DNA of 64,000 nucleotides from contig FR880834.1 of the NCBI GenBank assembly GCA_000434615.1, positions 103,845 to 167,844 on the forward strand, given 5' to 3'. The notes beneath the pieces were generated by a model. That model was not told the DNA's origin, did not search any database, and saw only the letters and a list, made by a program, of their open reading frames with translations. Source of the DNA: Clostridium sp. CAG:510 (GTDB lineage Bacteria > Bacillota > Clostridia > Lachnospirales > Lachnospiraceae). Positions 17,467 to 26,386 of the stretch are shown here, piece after piece (within the stretch, counting starts at the first letter, position 1; each line of letters starts with the position of its first letter). The translations under genes were made by a program, and so were the position numbers.

Positions 17467-20460
17467 TTACTCACTGCGGAGCGCCACTACCGGGTCTTTC
17501 TTTGCCGCACTTCTGGACGGAATGATACCGGCAATCAGGGTAAGCAGCATACTGATCAGAATAAGAATGGCTGCTACTACAGGCGGCAGGTAGGCACTCA
17601 AATCGTTTATTCCCGTCAGATGATGCAGAATGGCATTGATGGGAATACATAAAATATACGTTATCAGGACGCCCATGGCTCCCGATATGAAACCAATGAT
17701 AACCGTTTCCGCCGTAAACATATTGGAAACGTTTTTCTTGGATGCACCGATGGCACGCAGGATACCGATTTCCTTTGTTCTCTCCTGCACGGAGATCAGT
17801 GTTATGACACCTACCATGATGGACGAAACAATCAGGGAAACCGCTACAAAGGCAATCAGTACATAGGTAATGGCATTGATAATGGTGGTGACGGAAGACA
17901 TCATCAGTCCCACATAGTCCGTGTAATGAATTTCCTGTAAATCATCCACTGTTTCATTATAAGCCGCAATGGCGTCTTCAATCACATCCTTGTCTTCAAA
18001 GGTGGTTGCATACAGATTGATGGCGGAGGGAGACTCTATATCCACATAACCAAGCGTCTTTAAGTTGTCCTCATAGGTGCTGTCCGAAAAAGTCAGTACT
18101 TCTTCGTAATAGTCCGCACACTGCTCCGTGGTATACTGCTCCAATTCGCTGTCCAGCATGGCGGCAAGCTGCACGGGCGTTACCCCTGCGAACTGTTCCA
18201 TCACGGATGCCGCATACTGGGCACGTACCTGCTGTTCAACCGACTGGGCAAATAAATTGCGCAGTTCCTCTTCGTCCATGGCGCTGATGTAGTCCTTTAT
18301 GGTCTGTGTATCCACTGCCATCTGTTCCTGCATGGCCTGCGTCATGGCGGTTATCATATCGTCCTTCGTCATATTTCCCATAGTGTCGGAAACGGACTGG
18401 GCCACCATATCATCCGGTGCAATACTCTTAATCTGCATATAGGCCTGTGCCTTGCCGGCTTCGTCCCGTGTGGCAATGTATTCCTTAAATTTATCGGCTT
18501 TCACCGTATCCTCCACCGTACCGTCCGTATCCTTGAAGGGAAGACCGGTCAGAACATCAATGTCCTTAGAGTCCTGCTGTGCCTTAAGGGCATCGGAGTC
18601 CTTCGCATGTTCAATCACATACTCCGTAAGCTTGCTGGTATAGCCGATGGAACCATTGGAGGAAGCCCCCAGTGCATTTTCATCCGGCTTTACAATACCG
18701 ACTACATGCAGAGTAAGTGCGTTGTCATATAAATATTTGAGCCCGGCATCCGTATTTCTTAAATCCGTATAGGTGCCGCTCATTTCATCATAGGTATAGC
18801 AGTCAGCACTTAAAATTGTACGGAAATCCATGTTGCAGATATCCTCGTAGCTCCACTTTTCTTCCGGGTAATCCACTTCCGTCTGATCCTTCATAGACTG
18901 GAAAATAGCATCAATATCATCCTTGGATTTCAGTCCCAGCGCATACAGGGTCAGATCATCCAGTTCGTTGTTTTCATCCACAAAAAGCACAACCTCGTCG
19001 TATCTGGTCGGCCAGTTGCCGTAAATCAGATCGTACTGTTCTTCGATGACCGGATTTATCAGTTTTCCGTTGTCCCCCGGAATGAGTTCCTTCCATAATA
19101 GGTACTGGGACTGCATCATGGAAGAAGTGCCGAACGGACTCTGTTCCTGCATAGTCATCATGGAAGACATATCTGTGCCCATGTATTCCATCAAAAGATC
19201 CTGCATGAGCTCCTGGGTATCGGAACGGATAATATTGCCATCCACATTTTTGGTATAAATCAGGAAATCCGTACTGTAAGAATACTGTACGCCGCTGATT
19301 GCCGTATGCAGGACACTTTCTTCGTCCGCCCGCTCTTTTTCAATGTAATCCTTAAAAGATTTCAAATCGTTTTCTTCGGTTTCCATGGAATTCATGGCAT
19401 TCAGCATATCATAGAACAGCGCCTTGGGATAAATCGCATCATTTTCATGCACTTCCGTAGACTGCGCCTTACCCATAAACGTATTCAGCAGGGTACTCAC
19501 ATCCACCACCGTTTCCTCAATGGACAACGGATAGGAAGAAAGGGTCTGTTCCTGCACCTTGTCAATATACATGGTCATGCCCTTCGATACCGCAAAAATA
19601 AGGGCAATGCCGATGATACCGATACTTCCCGCAAAAGCGGTCAGTGTGGTTCTTCCTTTCTTAGTAAACAGATTTTTTAGGGAAAGCCCAAAGGAAGTCC
19701 ACATGGACATAGAAGGCTTCTTCTTGCCCGCATCCTTCTGGTTATCTTTGGAAATTTCCGTTTCTTTTTCGTATTCTTCCTTCGTAAGTGGCATGGAGTC
19801 GTCTAAAATCTTACCGTCCAGCATTTTTACAATACGGGTGGAATACTTTGCCGCCAGCTCCGGGTTATGGGTTACCATGATAACCAGTCGGTCGGAAGCA
19901 ATTTCTTTCAGAATATCCATAACCTGAATACTGGTTTCCGTATCCAGTGCGCCGGTGGGTTCATCCGCCAGAATAATATCGGGGTCGTTTACAATGGCTC
20001 TGGCAATGGCTACTCTCTGCATCTGTCCGCCGGACATCTCATTAGGCTTTTTATAAAGCTGATTGCCAAGTCCCACTTTTTCCAACGCTTCCTGTGCCCT
20101 CGTGCGGCGTGCCTTTTTTGATACGCCGGACAAAGTCAGCGCCAGCTCCACATTCTGCAGAATGGTCTGGTGCGGAATCAAGTTATAGCTTTGGAATACA
20201 AATCCGATGGAATGGTTCCGGTAAGTATCCCAGTCCCTGTCCTTGAAATTCTTCGTAGATTTTCCGTTGATGACAAGGTCACCTGTGGAATACTGGTCCA
20301 GACCGCCTATGATATTTAACATAGTCGTCTTACCGCAGCCGGAGGGACCTAAGATGGACACGAATTCGTTGTTACGAAACTGTAAATCAATGCCCTTCAA
20401 CGCCTTGACCGTCTCTTCTCCAACGGTGTAGTCTTTCGTTATCTGTTTTAATTCAAGCAT
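17467..20460 (-). CDS. MacB-like ABC transporter, ATPase and permease fused
   Basis: A 997-residue single-chain exporter. The ATPase covers about residues 1-230: Walker A GPSGCGKTT at about 36-44, signature MSGGQMQRV at about 141, Walker B ILADEPTGALD. A first transmembrane helix at about 275-300 is followed by a large extracytoplasmic domain to about 840. Three C-terminal FtsX/MacB-type helices then run to about 990. This is the type VII ABC layout, which uses mechanical work at the membrane rather than classic substrate channels. Start MLELKQ at 20460 has GAGGAGAG upstream. Peptide or bacteriocin-type substrates are typical, but no substrate is indicated here. Confidence 0.9.
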   Translation of the reverse strand: MLELKQITKDYTVGEETVKALKGIDLQFRNNEFVSILGPSGCGKTTMLNIIGGLDQYSTGDLVINGKSTKNFKDRDWDTYRNHSIGFVFQSYNLIPHQTILQNVELALTLSGVSKKARRTRAQEALEKVGLGNQLYKKPNEMSGGQMQRVAIARAIVNDPDIILADEPTGALDTETSIQVMDILKEIASDRLVIMVTHNPELAAKYSTRIVKMLDGKILDDSMPLTKEEYEKETEISKDNQKDAGKKKPSMSMWTSFGLSLKNLFTKKGRTTLTAFAGSIGIIGIALIFAVSKGMTMYIDKVQEQTLSSYPLSIEETVVDVSTLLNTFMGKAQSTEVHENDAIYPKALFYDMLNAMNSMETEENDLKSFKDYIEKERADEESVLHTAISGVQYSYSTDFLIYTKNVDGNIIRSDTQELMQDLLMEYMGTDMSSMMTMQEQSPFGTSSMMQSQYLLWKELIPGDNGKLINPVIEEQYDLIYGNWPTRYDEVVLFVDENNELDDLTLYALGLKSKDDIDAIFQSMKDQTEVDYPEEKWSYEDICNMDFRTILSADCYTYDEMSGTYTDLRNTDAGLKYLYDNALTLHVVGIVKPDENALGASSNGSIGYTSKLTEYVIEHAKDSDALKAQQDSKDIDVLTGLPFKDTDGTVEDTVKADKFKEYIATRDEAGKAQAYMQIKSIAPDDMVAQSVSDTMGNMTKDDMITAMTQAMQEQMAVDTQTIKDYISAMDEEELRNLFAQSVEQQVRAQYAASVMEQFAGVTPVQLAAMLDSELEQYTTEQCADYYEEVLTFSDSTYEDNLKTLGYVDIESPSAINLYATTFEDKDVIEDAIAAYNETVDDLQEIHYTDYVGLMMSSVTTIINAITYVLIAFVAVSLIVSSIMVGVITLISVQERTKEIGILRAIGASKKNVSNMFTAETVIIGFISGAMGVLITYILCIPINAILHHLTGINDLSAYLPPVVAAILILISMLLTLIAGIIPSRSAAKKDPVVALRSE

Positions 20461-20523
20461 TTTTCTCTCCTCTTCTTTAGAAACTTCCACCGCGAACCAT
20501 CCGTGGAAAGCCTCACAAAGGAG

Positions 20524-20553
20524 ATTATACCTACTTTGCGGACTGTTTGTAAA
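20524..20553 (-). promoter_or_regulatory. Promoter of the ABC transporter gene
   Basis: On the minus strand, -35 TTTACA (20553-20548) and a perfect -10 TATAAT (20529-20524) are separated by 18 bp. The start point would be near 20517, about 57 bases before the ATG. Confidence 0.65.
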
Positions 20554-20580
20554 TAAAGGAAATATTAAATTAAAATAAAA

Positions 20581-20616
20581 ATACCGGAGTCAGGCTGTTA
20601 CACCCGAGTCCGGTAT
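20581..20616. terminator. Intrinsic terminator downstream of gdhA
   Basis: An imperfect stem whose 8-bp base is perfect (20581-20588 with 20609-20616) and which continues inward with mismatches. T-rich tracts lie on both sides. On the minus strand it closes the gdhA transcript. Confidence 0.75.
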
Positions 20617-20648
20617 CTGTTTTTTCAATACAATGCTCTGTTTCTATC

Positions 20649-21995
20649 CTACACAATACCCTGTGCGGTCATAGCATCTGCAACCTTTAAGAAGCCTGCG
20701 ATGTTGGCACCTGCAACGTAGTTGCCTTCCATGCCGTACTTCTTGGCAGCATCATCCAGGTTGTGGAAGATGTTAATCATGATGTTCTTTAACTTCGCAT
20801 CTACTTCTTCGAAGGTCCAGCTTAAACGTTCGCTGTTCTGGCTCATTTCCAGTGCGGAGGTAGCAACACCACCTGCGTTGGATGCCTTGCCGGGGCAGAA
20901 CAGGATGCCGCTCTTCTGCAGATATTCGGTAGCTTCAAGAGTAGTAGGCATGTTAGCGCCTTCTGCTACTGCGAATACACCGTTTGCAACAAGAGTCTTT
21001 GCATCTTCCAAATTTAATTCGTTCTGGGTTGCGCAAGGAAGTGCGATGTCAACCTTAATGCTCCACTGGTTGGTGCCTTCTGTCTTCTTGTCATGATACT
21101 GAGCGCTGGGTCTTGCTGCAGCATACTCGGTCAGTCTTGCACGCTTAACTTCCTTAACTTCCTTAAGAAGAGCTACGTCGATACCTTCGGGATCATAAAT
21201 CCAGCCGGTGGAATCGGAGCAGGTTACAGGCTTAGCGCCTAACTGCTGTGCCTTCTGGATTGCATAGATAGCTACATTTCCGGCACCGGATACAGCGATG
21301 GTCTTGCCAGCGATGTCCTTGCCGTTGCACTTTAACATTTCTTCTGTCAAGTAAAGCAGACCGTAACCGGTAGCTTCTGTTCTTGCTAAAGAACCGCCGT
21401 AGGAAAGTCCTTTACCTGTCAGCACGCCTTCGTAAAGGCCGGTCAGTCTCTTGTACTGTCCATACATATAACCGATTTCTCTTGCACCGGTACCAATATC
21501 ACCTGCAGGAACGTCGGTATCTGCACCGATATATTTATGGAGCTCTGTCATAAAGCTCTGGCAGAATGCCATGATTTCTCTGTCAGACTTGCCCTTAGGG
21601 TCGAAGTCGGAACCCCCCTTACCACCGCCGATAGGCAGACCGGTCAGGGAGTTTTTGAAAGTCTGTTCAAATCCTAAAAATTTGATAATACCAAGGTTTA
21701 CGGAAGGATGCAGTCTTAAACCGCCCTTGTAAGGTCCGATTGCACTGTTGAACTGTACACGGAAACCATTGTTTACCTGAACCTGTCCCTTATCATCTAC
21801 CCAGGGAACGCGGAACAGAAGCTGTCTTTCGGGAGTACACAGTCTCTCCAAAAGGGCATCTTTTCTGTAAGCCTCTTCATTTGCTTCGATTACAACACGC
21901 AGAGATTCCAGAACCTCTTTTACTGCCTGATGAAATTCAGGCTGGGCAGGATTCTTTGCAACTACAAGGTCAAATACCTCATCAACGTATGACAT
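20649..21995 (-). CDS. gdhA: NADP-type glutamate dehydrogenase
   Basis: A 448-residue hexameric-type glutamate dehydrogenase that joins ammonia to 2-oxoglutarate. The length and N-terminal features (PERQLLFRVPWVDD, GPYKGGLR) match the class I enzyme of enteric bacteria and clostridia. The catalytic lysine region GGGKGGSDFDPKGKS is at about residues 123-137. The Rossmann dinucleotide loop GAGNVA is at about 236. AAGGAGG lies before the ATG at 21995. A promoter and a terminator-like hairpin lie in its leader, so expression is probably attenuated. Confidence 0.97.
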   Translation of the reverse strand: MSYVDEVFDLVVAKNPAQPEFHQAVKEVLESLRVVIEANEEAYRKDALLERLCTPERQLLFRVPWVDDKGQVQVNNGFRVQFNSAIGPYKGGLRLHPSVNLGIIKFLGFEQTFKNSLTGLPIGGGKGGSDFDPKGKSDREIMAFCQSFMTELHKYIGADTDVPAGDIGTGAREIGYMYGQYKRLTGLYEGVLTGKGLSYGGSLARTEATGYGLLYLTEEMLKCNGKDIAGKTIAVSGAGNVAIYAIQKAQQLGAKPVTCSDSTGWIYDPEGIDVALLKEVKEVKRARLTEYAAARPSAQYHDKKTEGTNQWSIKVDIALPCATQNELNLEDAKTLVANGVFAVAEGANMPTTLEATEYLQKSGILFCPGKASNAGGVATSALEMSQNSERLSWTFEEVDAKLKNIMINIFHNLDDAAKKYGMEGNYVAGANIAGFLKVADAMTAQGIV

Positions 21996-22025
21996 TTTTT
22001 ACTTCCTCCTTATTTTTGGTTACAA

Positions 22026-22053
22026 GAAAAAGCACAGAGTAAAGCCCTGTGCT
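22026..22053 (-). promoter_or_regulatory. Terminator-like attenuator hairpin in the gdhA leader
   Basis: On the minus strand a perfect 7-bp stem (22053-22047 with 22037-22031) with a 9-base loop is followed directly by five T residues. It lies between the promoter and the gdhA ribosome-binding site. A smaller CTTTG/CAAAG hairpin lies nearer the 5' end. This arrangement is that of a transcription attenuator. Confidence 0.65.
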
Positions 22054-22077
22054 GGTGACGCCTTTGTCCCAAAGCCT

Positions 22078-22106
22078 ATTATAGTATAAGTGTCAGATTT
22101 TGCAAA
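22078..22106 (-). promoter_or_regulatory. Promoter of gdhA
   Basis: On the minus strand, -35 TTTGCA (22106-22101) and a perfect -10 TATAAT (22083-22078) are separated by 17 bp. The transcript would begin near 22071 with a leader of about 75 bases. Confidence 0.65.
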
Positions 22107-22168
22107 GCACTTTATTTCATTAACACGTAGAAGTTTTAACGTACTTTTTTGTGCAATATGAACAAAAA

Positions 22169-22600
22169 TCATAGGTAGCGCTTCATGACTTCAATATTTT
22201 TCTCTTCAAAATCCATCAGTTCCCTGGCAAGTTCTGTAGCCATGGATTTCTCCGTGGCATTGTGGTTCAGACTCTTACACATATCCGTGATCCCCCGATT
22301 GCTGCCCTGTATCATAAGCTCCGCCAGATGACTGGTGCTGGTGTTTAAGAGGGTATTGATATGAATGGCACTTTTCAGCATAAAATCCGCCATGTAATTT
22401 GCATGCACCGGCTCCGCTCTCGCCGCCAGCAGTTTCTCCATGGCGCGCCTGCGGATATCACTGTATTTCAAGGACTGTCTGGATATCTGCAGGGCAAAAT
22501 CATCCTCATATACCTTGTCACTCAATGTATCAATAGCTTTTATCGCCATTTCCGTATTTCTCTGAATATCCCTGTAAATAAAAATTTCTTCCGGTTTCAT
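22169..22600 (-). CDS. Helical hypothetical protein, 143 aa
   Basis: A 143-residue protein predicted to be almost wholly alpha-helical, with four long amphipathic helices (about 5-30, 35-62, 67-98, 105-140). It might fold as a four-helix bundle of ferritin-like shape, but no iron-binding ExxH pair is clear. It has no signal peptide and no membrane helix. I do not recognise the family. A near-perfect TATAAT box lies upstream at about 22655-22665 on the minus strand. It stands alone between gdhA and the SH3b gene. Confidence 0.75.
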   Translation of the reverse strand: MKPEEIFIYRDIQRNTEMAIKAIDTLSDKVYEDDFALQISRQSLKYSDIRRRAMEKLLAARAEPVHANYMADFMLKSAIHINTLLNTSTSHLAELMIQGSNRGITDMCKSLNHNATEKSMATELARELMDFEEKNIEVMKRYL

Positions 22601-22722
22601 GTCTGCTCCTTCTTACGGCTAACGCCGTTTTCCACAGTATGACACATCCCGGAAGAAATTATACTTCACTTTATGAAATTACATGTTTACATATTTGAAT
22701 GTTACAGAATAACTTTACGGTA

Positions 22723-23958
22723 TTACTGTACAAATTCCGCTTTTACATAGCCAATCTGACCATTGTAAATAACCTTGCACCAGTCGCCTTCCCTTGCTAC
22801 CAGCTCCAGGGATTCACCGCCGGTTACAATGCCTAACTTGGTAGCGGTTTCACTTGCTGCCGCACGGACATTCACATTTGCCGTTGCCGTTACGGTACCG
22901 ATAGTATCCACGTTGCCGGCACTCTCTGCCACGTTTAAGAACTCAGACTTTACATATCCGTCCTTACCTTCATAGACAATCCTGGTCCAACCGTTGACCT
23001 TCTGCTCCTGCACCTCAACCTTGGTGCCGCCTGCAAGCTTTCCGAGCTTATCTGCAGTTTCACTGTCAGAGCTTCTGACATTGACCGTGGTATTGGCAGT
23101 TGCATAAATGGGTCCTGCCGGTGCCTCGGGTTCCGTTACGGTTGTATCCGTACCTTCGTTTGCGGAAACGTCTGTATTGCCGCTTACATCACCGCCGCTC
23201 ACATCGCCGCCGCTTACGTCTCCCACCACTTCATTGGCAAGAATTACGGCTGCCGCCTGCTGCACCTGCTGCTCAATCAGCTGCAGATACTGTAAAAACT
23301 CCGGCTTTTCCAGACAGACTTCGTTGTACTCTACGGTAATTTTATTGTAAAGCTCCACAACATCATCCTGCAGACAGACCTGACGGATGTATTCGGAAAC
23401 GCTCTCATCCACAACTCCTTTGTTAATATAAAGGCTGCCGTCTTCATTCTTGCAGATGTAGAATGTCTCATAGCCGGGCAGATAATCATCCGGATAATAG
23501 GAAATAACCACATGGGTATACGCAATCACCAGATAGGAACCCTCTTCCGGCCCCGGTTTGGTATACACATCTATCAGTGGATAACTATCAATATAATTGG
23601 CAAGTTCGGGAATTTTAATTCTTTCCATATCGTCTAAATTGTTCTGTATGGACTCAATGGTGTCTACATCACCGCTTGCCTTGGCATCATAATACGTTCT
23701 TAAAAGATTGTTTACTTCTGGATATGCATTTAATTCCAATGCTACATCCGGTATCTCCATCGGCGCCGCGTCTCCGTCAGAAACAGCTGCCGTACCATTT
23801 GCTACGTTTTGTTCCTCTTTTTCTTTTCCCTTTACCTGTAAAACGATGGCTACCGTAATGGCTACCGCCGCAATCAGTAAAATAGGAAAAACAATTTTCC
23901 CCCGTGCCAGTATAAAGTCACGAACCAGCAAAGCCCTCTTTTTGATTGTTTCTTTCAT
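22723..23958 (-). CDS. Membrane-anchored protein with two SH3b domains
   Basis: A 411-residue protein. A basic N-terminus leads to one transmembrane helix (about 20-42), with the rest outside the cell. A helical region without named motifs (about 70-250) is followed by a low-complexity linker with repeats of VSGGD and then Thr/Glu-rich sequence (about 258-290). Two bacterial SH3 domains (about 293-345 and 358-411) each begin with NVR and end with YVKAEF or YVKSEF. SH3b domains commonly bind cell-wall peptides. The start at 23958 is chosen because an upstream opening at 24057 would run through the tRNA-Arg gene. Confidence 0.85.
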   Translation of the reverse strand: MKETIKKRALLVRDFILARGKIVFPILLIAAVAITVAIVLQVKGKEKEEQNVANGTAAVSDGDAAPMEIPDVALELNAYPEVNNLLRTYYDAKASGDVDTIESIQNNLDDMERIKIPELANYIDSYPLIDVYTKPGPEEGSYLVIAYTHVVISYYPDDYLPGYETFYICKNEDGSLYINKGVVDESVSEYIRQVCLQDDVVELYNKITVEYNEVCLEKPEFLQYLQLIEQQVQQAAAVILANEVVGDVSGGDVSGGDVSGNTDVSANEGTDTTVTEPEAPAGPIYATANTTVNVRSSDSETADKLGKLAGGTKVEVQEQKVNGWTRIVYEGKDGYVKSEFLNVAESAGNVDTIGTVTATANVNVRAAASETATKLGIVTGGESLELVAREGDWCKVIYNGQIGYVKAEFVQ

Positions 23959-23983
23959 CCTGTCACCATACCTTTTAAAAAAA

Positions 23984-24101
23984 TCAGAGTGATGTAAAAT
24001 GCAGCCGACAGGAATCGAACCTGCATTAAAGGCGTCGGAGGCCTCCGTTCTATCCATTAGACTACGGCTGCAAATATTACAAAATTGTTACATCACTCTG
24101 A
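23984..24101. repeat. 14-bp inverted repeat enclosing tRNA-Arg, with T-run
   Basis: The 14-base arm TCAGAGTGATGTAA at 23984-23997 is repeated exactly in inverse at 24088-24101. The whole tRNA-Arg gene lies between. On the minus strand the far arm is followed by seven T residues (23983-23977). The promoter start point falls within the near arm, so most of both arms would be in the primary transcript. Confidence 0.85.
24000..24071 (-). tRNA. tRNA-Arg (anticodon CCG)
   Basis: A 72-base cloverleaf: 7-bp acceptor stem GCAGCCG/CGGCTGC, D-arm, anticodon stem with loop CTCCGAC (U33 present, anticodon CCG reading CGG), T-arm with loop TTCGATT, and discriminator A. No CCA is encoded. Confidence 0.95.
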
Positions 24102-24103
24102 CT

Positions 24104-24132
24104 ATAATATCATAAAAGCCACTCTATGTCCA
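24104..24132 (-). promoter_or_regulatory. Promoter of tRNA-Arg
   Basis: On the minus strand, -35 TGGACA (24132-24127) and -10 TATTAT (24109-24104) are separated by 17 bp. Transcription would begin at about 24097-24099, some 26 bases before the mature tRNA. Confidence 0.65.
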
Positions 24133-24219
24133 GTAATAGTTTTTATGTTTTTCGGAAAATATTTCCAAAATTACAGATACACATTCAAACGCTGCTGATT
24201 TATGGCCAAAGTTCCTTCA

Positions 24220-25152
24220 TTACACCAGTTCCACGTTCTTTGTCTGCAGATTATAATAATACACGCTGTCCGACAGCTTTTCTTCCGCAGATACGCAGGA
24301 GGCATTCACCTCGCAGACCATTTTCTGTAAATTTTCCGCTGTCTCTCCACAGTTTTCCGGTATTAAAATCAGTTCATGTATGGAACTCGGCAGAATAAAA
24401 AAGCTGCCGCCGCACTCCCTGCCAAACTGTTCCATCCATTCACTCACAGACATGCAGACGGCTCCGAAGCTGCCGCCCCGCAGTGTCATAATATACATGG
24501 GTACCTCCGAAGTCAGCCCGTACACCTCGTCTTCTATAAGCTTCACCTCTTCCGGGGTCGTGGGGTTCCATTTCTGCAATAACATCCCGAACAGCAATTC
24601 ATGCATGTCCTTTAACTCCATACCCAGAATGTTCCGGGTATTCTTTTCCGCATCAAAAAACAGCTCTTCTTCGCTAATCTCCCATTTAGAAAGGAGGTCC
24701 TTATCTATCTGGATGGACCCCTTCCCCATCAAATCGTTCATATAGGCATAATAACATACCACAGCCAGGTCCAGGAATCTCCGATGCGGAACATTTGCCA
24801 GCATTTCCCTGTTTTCTTCGTAATTTATCATTTTTAAGAAAATTCTGTTTTTTACCCTGCCGTAGTCCAAAAAGAATTCAAAGTTCACCGTTCCGATTAT
24901 CATATTCTGTCTGTAAATTTCACAGATATCCTGTACAACGTCCGGAAGTTCCTCCCCCTTTTTGTACGCATCATAAAAACTTTCCAGATAAATGGTGGGA
25001 CAGATATCACTGCCCTTTTCCATAATGCTGATACCCATAAGCCGTATGCCGTTGTTCTTGGGTACCTCCCTGATGGTAACCTCGCAGTTTCTTCCTTTAA
25101 TTATCTTAATTCTTTCCAATACCGCATTCTGAAATTCTGTATAAGTCATCAT
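24220..25152 (-). CDS. DUF5688 family protein
   Basis: A 310-residue soluble protein of a family often found in several copies in Lachnospiraceae and seldom elsewhere. It starts with a short helical region (MMTYTEFQNAVLERI), followed by mixed alpha/beta sequence and a C-terminal part with segments such as NILGMELKDMHELLFGML, and ends in a strand-rich stretch (YYYNLQTKNVELV). No catalytic motif or membrane segment is visible, and the function is unknown. Two adjacent ATG codons occur at the start. It lies between efp and the tRNA-Arg gene. Confidence 0.8.
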   Translation of the reverse strand: MMTYTEFQNAVLERIKIIKGRNCEVTIREVPKNNGIRLMGISIMEKGSDICPTIYLESFYDAYKKGEELPDVVQDICEIYRQNMIIGTVNFEFFLDYGRVKNRIFLKMINYEENREMLANVPHRRFLDLAVVCYYAYMNDLMGKGSIQIDKDLLSKWEISEEELFFDAEKNTRNILGMELKDMHELLFGMLLQKWNPTTPEEVKLIEDEVYGLTSEVPMYIMTLRGGSFGAVCMSVSEWMEQFGRECGGSFFILPSSIHELILIPENCGETAENLQKMVCEVNASCVSAEEKLSDSVYYYNLQTKNVELV

Positions 25153-25227
25153 AAATAAAAATACCTTTCCTTTTGTTTTTGTAGTTTGTGAAATTCCGGT
25201 TGTTTTGCGGCCACTACGGCAACAAAA

Positions 25228-25256
25228 AAGACAATAGATATAAAATCTATTGTCTT
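25228..25256 (-). terminator. Intrinsic terminator of efp
   Basis: A perfect 12-bp stem (25228-25239 with 25245-25256) with a 5-base loop is followed on the minus strand by TTTTTTG. It lies about 30 bp beyond the efp stop codon. Confidence 0.85.
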
Positions 25257-25284
25257 AAAGGCTTTTTTATTGAATAAGATCTGC

Positions 25285-25842
25285 TTATACTCTGGACAGA
25301 TATTCACCGGTTCTGGTATCAATCTTAATCTTGTCTCCCTGGTTTACGAACAGAGGAACAGAAACCTGTGCGCCGGTCTCTACGATAGCGGGTTTGCTTG
25401 CGCCGGTAGCGGTATCACCCTTGAAACCGGGTTCTGTTTCGGTAATCTCAAGTTCTACGAAAAGAGGAGGTTCTACTGCAAATACGTTGCCGTTGTGGGA
25501 ACATACTTTACACATTTCGTTCTCTTTTACAAACTTAAGGGAATCACCGATGGTTTCCGCATTCAGTGCAATCTGCTCGTAGGTCTCTACATCCATGAAG
25601 TTGTAAAGATCACCGTCAGAATATAAATACTGCATATCTTTTCTATCAATACGTGCCTGAGGGCATTTCTCGGTAGGTCTGAAAGTCTTTTCCACTACAC
25701 CGCCACTCTTAATGTTTTTCAGCTTGGTTCTGACGAATGCAGCTCCTTTACCGGGCTTTACATGCTGGAACTCAATAATCTGATAAACATTGTTATCTAA
25801 TTCAATCGTAATTCCATTTCTGAAATCTCCTGCAGATATCAT
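25285..25842 (-). CDS. efp: Translation elongation factor P
   Basis: A 185-residue EF-P with three beta-barrel domains: a KOW-like domain at about 1-65, and OB domains at about 66-125 and 130-185. It enters the ribosomal E site and rescues stalling at proline runs. The domain I loop that carries the modified residue in other bacteria reads HVKPGKGAAF, with a Lys at the tip (about residue 32). RBS AGGAGGATG precedes the ATG at 25842. It has its own promoter and terminator, separate from the shikimate genes upstream. Confidence 0.97.
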   Translation of the reverse strand: MISAGDFRNGITIELDNNVYQIIEFQHVKPGKGAAFVRTKLKNIKSGGVVEKTFRPTEKCPQARIDRKDMQYLYSDGDLYNFMDVETYEQIALNAETIGDSLKFVKENEMCKVCSHNGNVFAVEPPLFVELEITETEPGFKGDTATGASKPAIVETGAQVSVPLFVNQGDKIKIDTRTGEYLSRV

Positions 25843-25882
25843 AAAACATCCTCCTAAATTGTCACGTCTTAATTCATTCTAT

Positions 25883-25911
25883 AGTGTATACTAAAATCCA
25901 CTATTTTTCAA
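25883..25911 (-). promoter_or_regulatory. Possible promoter of efp
   Basis: On the minus strand, -35 TTGAAA (25911-25906) and -10 TACACT (25888-25883) are separated by 17 bp, 40 bp before the start codon. Confidence 0.5.
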
Positions 25912-25942
25912 CTCTTTTTTTTTATTTCCGTGCGTATTTTCG

Positions 25943-26386
25943 TCACTCCTCAGCTTCCGCCAGCGCAATCACGCGGTCGATGGCTTCCAGATAACCGTTC
26001 AGTCCCTTGCCGTAAATCTGTCCGTCACAGGCGGGAGCCGTCACGGAAACCTTGCGGAAATCTTCTCTTTCCATAATATTGGAGATGTGAATTTCCATTT
26101 TGGGAACGGTTATGCTTGCCAGTGCATCATGGATGGCGTAACTGTAATGGGTATAGGCGCCGGGATTGATGACAATACCCTCCGTTCCGTCAAAGTAGGC
26201 ATCCTGAATTCTGTCGATAATGGCGCCTTCGTGGTTGCTCTGGAACACTTCTATCTGTGTGCCGGTTTCTTTGCCCTTTTCGGCAATCAGATTTAATAAG
26301 AAATTATAGTCCTGTGTGCCGTAAACGTTTTTTTCCCGAATACCCAGAAAATTCAGATTGGGTCCGTTAATCACTAAAATTTTCAT
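25943..26386 (-). CDS. aroQ: Type II 3-dehydroquinate dehydratase
   Basis: A 147-residue type II dehydroquinase, step three of the shikimate pathway. Family motifs are the N-terminal NGPNLNFLGIRE with the following YG (active-site Tyr), FQSNHEGAIID, NPGAYTHYS and EIHISNIMERE. Translation is coupled to aroK: the ATG at 26386 overlaps the aroK stop as ATGA. The longer frame from 26416 would lie inside aroK and lacks family similarity. Confidence 0.95.
   Translation of the reverse strand: MKILVINGPNLNFLGIREKNVYGTQDYNFLLNLIAEKGKETGTQIEVFQSNHEGAIIDRIQDAYFDGTEGIVINPGAYTHYSYAIHDALASITVPKMEIHISNIMEREDFRKVSVTAPACDGQIYGKGLNGYLEAIDRVIALAEAEE

Noticed and set aside
23971..24057. An N-terminal extension of the SH3b protein to 24057
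   Set aside because: It would run through the tRNA-Arg gene. The basic membrane start at 23958 is more plausible.
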